NCBI GenBank assembly: GCA_021203545.1
Contig: JAJQAZ010000130.1
Span: 1 to 64,000, forward strand
Source of the DNA: Tannerellaceae bacterium
GTDB taxonomy: Bacteria; Bacteroidota; Bacteroidia; Bacteroidales; Tannerellaceae
Direction: 5' to 3'
Length of the DNA: 64,000 bases
Made by a program: the position numbers and the translations under genes. Below are positions 60,244-64,000 of the stretch, piece after piece (the first letter of the stretch is position 1; each line of letters begins with the position of its first letter). The notes under the pieces are model-generated. The model was not told the DNA's origin, did no database searches, and saw nothing but the letters and a program-made list of their open reading frames with translations.

Positions 60244-60360
60244 GTATTTGGCTTTGCCAAATACAGGTAGTTAGTAGTTGGTAGATAGTAGTTAGTAGAA
60301 TACAGATTACATTATCTCCCAGCTACTAACTACCAACTACTATCTACTAACTACTTTTTT
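60244..60360 (+). promoter_or_regulatory. Double hairpin with T-run between rpsB and tsf
   Basis: First, perfect GTATTTGGC/GCCAAATAC (60244-60264) directly after the rpsB stop. Second, a large stem between 60267-60298 and 60323-60354 made of period-7 TAGTTAG-like units and their complements, ending in T6. This has terminator form, so tsf may be expressed by read-through or from its own promoter. Confidence 0.65.
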
Positions 60361-60387
60361 AAAACAACAATTAAAATAATAAATATT

Positions 60388-61215
60388 ATGGCAGTTACAA
60401 TGGCTGACATCTCCAAACTGCGTAAAGTGAGCGGTGCGGGTATGATGGATTGTAAAAAAGCTTTGGAAGAAGCAGATAACGATTTCGACAAAGCAATGGA
60501 AATTATCCGTAAAAAAGGACAGGCTGTTGCCGCTAAACGTTCAGACCGCGATGCTTCTGAAGGTTGTGTATTGGGTGCTTCAAACGGAAACTTTGCTGCT
60601 ATCGTAGCATTGAAATGCGAAACTGACTTTGTGGCTAAAAACGAGCAGTTCGTCGCTTTGACACAGGATATTCTGAATGTAGCCTTAGATAAACAACCAG
60701 CTTCTGCAGAAGAGTTGCTGGCAGCTCCTTTAGCTGACGGACGTGCTATCCAGGATCACATTACTGACCGTATTGGTGTAACAGGCGAAAAAATGGAATT
60801 AGGTTTCTATGAATTCCTGAATGGCGAAACTACAGTTGCTTATATCCACCCGGGTAACAAGCTGGCTACTATTGTAGCTTTAAACCAGGCTGGTGTTGAT
60901 GCTCAGGTAGCCCGTGACGTTGCTATGCAGGTAGCTGCGATGAATCCGGTAGCTGTTTGTGCTGAAGAAGTACCGCAAAAAACGATTGATACGGAAATGG
61001 AAATTGCCCGCGACAAAGCTCGTCAGGCAGGTAAACCAGAAAATCTGCTAGACCGTATCGCGGAAGGTGCTTTACAGAAATATTACAAAGAAAACACCCT
61101 GTTGCAACAGGAGTTTGTTAAAGATGCAAAACAGACTATCGCTCAGTATCTGCAAAAACAAAACAAAGACCTGACAGTAACAGCATTTAAACGTGTTACT
61201 TTGAATGTAGACTAA
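60388..61215 (+). CDS. tsf: Elongation factor Ts
   Basis: Nucleotide exchange factor for EF-Tu, 275 residues. N-terminal UBA-like segment ADISKLRKVSGAGMMDCKKALEEADND, then IIRKKGQAVAAKRSDRDASEG and ALKCETDFVAKNEQF, the signature EF-Tu contact region. Intact. Confidence 0.98.
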   Translation: MAVTMADISKLRKVSGAGMMDCKKALEEADNDFDKAMEIIRKKGQAVAAKRSDRDASEGCVLGASNGNFAAIVALKCETDFVAKNEQFVALTQDILNVALDKQPASAEELLAAPLADGRAIQDHITDRIGVTGEKMELGFYEFLNGETTVAYIHPGNKLATIVALNQAGVDAQVARDVAMQVAAMNPVAVCAEEVPQKTIDTEMEIARDKARQAGKPENLLDRIAEGALQKYYKENTLLQQEFVKDAKQTIAQYLQKQNKDLTVTAFKRVTLNVD

Positions 61216-61245
61216 ATTATCAGTTCCTGATATATACTATAAAAG

Positions 61246-61273
61246 GGAGCCTTCGCAAGAGGCTCCTTTTTTT
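61246..61273. terminator. Terminator after tsf
   Basis: GGAGCCT/AGGCTCC stem with a 7-base loop and T7. It also overlaps the end of the convergent gene at 61272. Confidence 0.88.
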
Positions 61274-61970
61274 ATTTTATTACTTCAAATATTTCTTTTT
61301 CCGGGTTGTATAGAAAGAGATATTCAACCGGTTCGCTTTTTAGGGCGGTTGTTTGTTCCGGTGGGTCGTAATACTGGCGTGTTCCTTTAAAAATAAGGTC
61401 GTTGAAACCATCGTTGTTGCGATCTTCTATTGTGAGTTGTAGTTCCGGAGGGTCGAAGAGGTCGTAATCTTTATGGGCATCGTACGTTTGTACCGGTTCG
61501 TCCGGTTGGCAGATATTTATACAGGTATTATCCTTTATTTTATATATTTGGTGCCAGCCATTGCCTTTACCTGTTACATTCAAAATTAATAATAGTGGGT
61601 TTTGATCCGGAAAAACGTTTATTAATTCATATCGTTCTGCCTGAAAATAGGTAACCGGTTTATAATCTGTTGTTATTAAAAATTGTATTTTCCATGGATA
61701 ATCGGCCATCGGTCCTTCCGGATAATCGTATTCTACGAGAATAAAAGGATCATGACTGCCATAGAGGGTTATTGTATCTATTTTGATACTATTTCCCGGT
61801 GTAAACACGAAAGGGGTCTCTATATCAAAGGAGTTGTATAACCGGCGGACGAAAAAGATCGTGTCGCTTTCTGTTTTATTTATAGCCGGACAACGGCTGT
61901 AAAGAAACCCCGGACATGCTATGACAATGAATAACAGAGCTGTTTTTATATGTGTAATGGTTGGTTTCAT
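61272..61970 (-). CDS. Secreted hypothetical protein
   Basis: 233 residues from the ATG at 61970, with a signal peptide (IKTALLFIVIACPGFLYS). The mature part is beta-rich and acidic; DRNNDGFNDLIFKG resembles a calcium-binding or FG-GAP-like DxNxDG loop. I do not recognise the family. It is a single gene, convergent with tsf and divergent from the oxidoreductase at 62084. No enzymatic motif is visible. Confidence 0.65.
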   Translation of the reverse strand: MKPTITHIKTALLFIVIACPGFLYSRCPAINKTESDTIFFVRRLYNSFDIETPFVFTPGNSIKIDTITLYGSHDPFILVEYDYPEGPMADYPWKIQFLITTDYKPVTYFQAERYELINVFPDQNPLLLILNVTGKGNGWHQIYKIKDNTCINICQPDEPVQTYDAHKDYDLFDPPELQLTIEDRNNDGFNDLIFKGTRQYYDPPEQTTALKSEPVEYLFLYNPEKEIFEVIK

Positions 61971-62083
61971 TCTTTGTAAGTTCTTTTCCAAAGATAGTTA
62001 AAATCCAGTGTGATAGATAGAACTATATTAAATATAAAGTGTATTTTTGGGGGGAATTACTTAACTAACTTAAATGAAATACC

Positions 62084-63433
62084 ATGAAGGAGTCAAAGAA
62101 AGGAACTATTAGCCGTCGTCAGTTTTTGGGTTATTCGGCGTTGGGTCTTGCCGGTTTAACTATTTTACCCGGTTGGAGTGTGAATGGAGTACGTATTGCT
62201 CCGAGCGACCGGGTTGTTTTGGGATTTATAGGTGTAGGCCAGCAGGGCATTAATGATTTCAATAGTTTTACCGGTTGCCCGGGAGTACAGGTTGCCGCGT
62301 GTGCGGATGTGGATTCGATGAAGACACAACGTTTTTATAATAGAGTCACTGCCTGGCAGGCTTCACTGGGTGCACCTCAAAGATGTGACCGGTATGAATT
62401 CTATGAAGAGTTATTGGATAGAAAAGATATTGATGCTGTATCGATTGCTACGCCTGACCATTGGCATGCATTGAATGCTATTCATGCCTGCCAGGCCGGG
62501 AAAGATGTTTATTGCCAGAAACCACTGGCTTATACTATCACGGAGGGCTTGGCTATGGTAAAAGCTGTCCGGGCTAATAAACGCATCCTGCAGGTGGGTA
62601 GCCAGCAGCGGTCTGACCCTGAATTCCAACAGGCAATTGCTTTGGTACGGAGTGGTGCGATCGGGCACATTGAAAAGATATATGCCCGTGTAGGCGAACC
62701 ACCCACACCGTATGATCTGCCAGAAATGCCGGTTCCACAAAATTTAAATTTTAACCTTTGGATGGGGCCACTCAATGATGAAAAAATACATTATCATCCG
62801 GATATTTGTCCTCCTATCTCTTTAGATCCGGTAGAAAATGAAAAGAACTGGGCGGCCTGGCGTTATTATCTGGAGGTAGGTAACGGGTTCACTGCTGATT
62901 GGGGTGCGCACATGTTTGATATTTCGCAGGCAGCTATTGGTATGGACGGCTCCGGTCCTATTGAATATATTCCGCAGGGATACGAAGGTACGCCCTATGC
63001 CACGATGAAATATGCGAATGGGATTGTTATGACCGAGCAGCCTTACCGTGATGATGATCAGCACGCTAAAGGAATACGTTTTATCGGTACTAAAGGTTGG
63101 ATACAAGTAACACGCGGGGCTATTCATGCTTCAAATCCATCTATTCTTAGGAAAGGAAAAGAAAAAAAGTCTGATGTACCTTATGAAACCAGTTCGCCGC
63201 ACATGCAGGACTTTATTAATTGTGTACGTTCGAGGCAGAATCCTATCGCTCCGGTAGAAGTGGGTTGTAGTACAAATACACTTTGTTGCCTGGCCAATAT
63301 CGCACATGAGTTGAAACGGCCTGTACAATGGGATCCGGTTACTCTGAGTTTTGTGAATGACGACGAAGCCCGTAACCACCGTCTCTACCGGTATGAATAC
63401 AGAAGGCCTTATAGTTTGCCGTATGATGATTGA
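62084..63433 (+). CDS. Tat-exported Gfo/Idh/MocA-family oxidoreductase
   Basis: 449 residues. The N-terminus has a twin-arginine signal (TISRRQFLGYSALGLAGLTIL), so the folded protein with its cofactor is exported. The Rossmann motif is GFIGVGQQGIND, followed by the family EKP-type motif in CQKPLAYTITEGLAMV (here QKP) and ADWGAHMFDISQAAIGMDG. Family members act on sugars or inositols with NAD(P); secreted relatives include glycoside-cleaving enzymes such as GH109. The substrate is unknown. Stands alone, with intact frame. Confidence 0.88.
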   Translation: MKESKKGTISRRQFLGYSALGLAGLTILPGWSVNGVRIAPSDRVVLGFIGVGQQGINDFNSFTGCPGVQVAACADVDSMKTQRFYNRVTAWQASLGAPQRCDRYEFYEELLDRKDIDAVSIATPDHWHALNAIHACQAGKDVYCQKPLAYTITEGLAMVKAVRANKRILQVGSQQRSDPEFQQAIALVRSGAIGHIEKIYARVGEPPTPYDLPEMPVPQNLNFNLWMGPLNDEKIHYHPDICPPISLDPVENEKNWAAWRYYLEVGNGFTADWGAHMFDISQAAIGMDGSGPIEYIPQGYEGTPYATMKYANGIVMTEQPYRDDDQHAKGIRFIGTKGWIQVTRGAIHASNPSILRKGKEKKSDVPYETSSPHMQDFINCVRSRQNPIAPVEVGCSTNTLCCLANIAHELKRPVQWDPVTLSFVNDDEARNHRLYRYEYRRPYSLPYDD

Positions 63434-63463
63434 AAAAGATTTTATAAACATTTTCTATTTCAT

Positions 63464-63471
63464 TACTTTTG
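63464..63471 (+). promoter_or_regulatory. -7 box before the flavin reductase gene
   Basis: TACTTTTG matches TAnnTTTG, 22 bases before the start codon. Confidence 0.5.
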
Positions 63472-63492
63472 TAAGTAAGTAAAAGAAAAGTT

Positions 63493-64000
63493 ATGAAGAA
63501 GATAGATGTAAGAGAGATCAAAGATAATCTGGTAGAGATTATTGGTGACGAATGGATGTTGGTTACTGCCGGTACGAAAGAGAAATTTAATATGATGACT
63601 GCCAATTGGGGCGGTATGGGGTATCTTTGGCATAAACCGGTGGTGTTTGTGTTTGTTCGTCCGGAAAGATATACCTACGAATTTACAGAGAGCCAGGATC
63701 TGTTTACTCTCTCTTTTCTGGGAGAAGAGAATAAGGATATACATAAAATCTGTGGTTCTAAGTCAGGCCGGAATGTGGATAAGGTAAAAGAGACCGGACT
63801 GGTTCCGTTGGAAACAGAGAATGGTTCGATTACTTTTGAACAGGCACGCATTACCCTGGAATGCCGTAAGCTATATACGGAAATGATTAAAAAGGAGAAT
63901 TTTCTGGATCAGGAAAGTTTTCAGAAATGGTATTCTCCGGCAAAAGGGAATCCGCATAAAATGTATATAGCAGAAGTATTGAATGTTTGGGTGAAGGAGT
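63493..64000 (+). CDS. Flavin reductase-like protein (cut by window end)
   Basis: 169 residues visible, continuing past the window. The FMN-binding split-barrel pattern is seen in VTAGTKEKFNMMTANWGGMGYLWHKPVVFVFVRPERYTYEFTE and FTLSFLGEENKDIHKICGSKSGRNVDK, typical of the Bacteroidales flavin reductase family. It may reduce or bind FMN; partner enzymes are unknown. The start is the ATG at 63493. Confidence 0.88.
   Translation, partial: MKKIDVREIKDNLVEIIGDEWMLVTAGTKEKFNMMTANWGGMGYLWHKPVVFVFVRPERYTYEFTESQDLFTLSFLGEENKDIHKICGSKSGRNVDKVKETGLVPLETENGSITFEQARITLECRKLYTEMIKKENFLDQESFQKWYSPAKGNPHKMYIAEVLNVWVKE

Overview
The window comes from a member of the Bacteroidota, most likely order Bacteroidales. 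The signs are four SusC/SusD pairs, a one-protein hybrid two-component sensor-regulator, an ECF sigma/FecR anti-sigma pair next to a TonB-dependent transporter, SPII lipoproteins, TAnnTTTG promoter boxes with upstream TTTG, and the gene orders DUF4271-hemD-rnpA-yidD-tatD-tyrS and rplM-rpsI-rpsB-tsf. The sequence does not fix a genus.

Layout. 46-4083: mannose use (mannose-6-phosphate isomerase-like gene, ROK sugar kinase, MFS sugar transporter). 4129-14129: a polysaccharide utilization locus (PUL) for alpha-mannan (SusC, SusD, SusE-like lipoprotein, two GH76 endo-alpha-1,6-mannanases, one GH92 alpha-mannosidase). 14448-19134: a SusC/SusD pair without enzymes. 19305-23535: a housekeeping operon and tRNA-Gln(TTG). 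23608-27518: a DUF6348-like protein, a sulfatase and a GH43 enzyme. 27621-38913, minus strand: a second mannan PUL under an ECF sigma/anti-sigma pair (sigma, FecR, STN-type SusC, SusD, GH76, two LamG lipoproteins). 39566-41377: a GH2 enzyme. 42291-46183, minus strand: a hybrid two-component regulator divergent from a third, enzyme-free SusC/SusD pair (46542-51183). 51281-53250: MnmD-type tRNA methyltransferase and two small paralogous secreted proteins. 53521-64000: trxA, dnaE, ribosomal genes, tsf, a lipoprotein-like hypothetical, a Tat-exported Gfo/Idh/MocA oxidoreductase and a flavin reductase cut by the window end.

How it fits together. Surface GH76 enzymes would cut the alpha-1,6-mannan backbone, SusC/SusD would import oligosaccharides, GH92 would release mannose, and MFS transporter, ROK kinase and isomerase would bring mannose to fructose-6-phosphate.

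Two things stand out. First, 14 carbohydrate or secreted-protein genes carry about 19 disruptions (in-frame TAG or TAA, single-base indels mostly in homopolymers, one large internal deletion), while about 11 kb of housekeeping genes, including 3.6-kb dnaE, has none. This looks like selective decay or slippage-driven switching of glycan genes, but only reads can exclude sequencing artefact for the indels. Second, the three SusC genes without an STN domain each carry three closely spaced perfect or near-perfect inverted repeats inside the signal-peptide/plug-linker coding segment, with the same architecture and one compensatory base-pair change between two paralogues. This is a candidate undescribed RNA or DNA control element. 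Intergenic spaces also hold a dispersed palindromic element in three copies, a perfect 51-bp inverted repeat, and four degenerate arrays with a 21-22 bp period.
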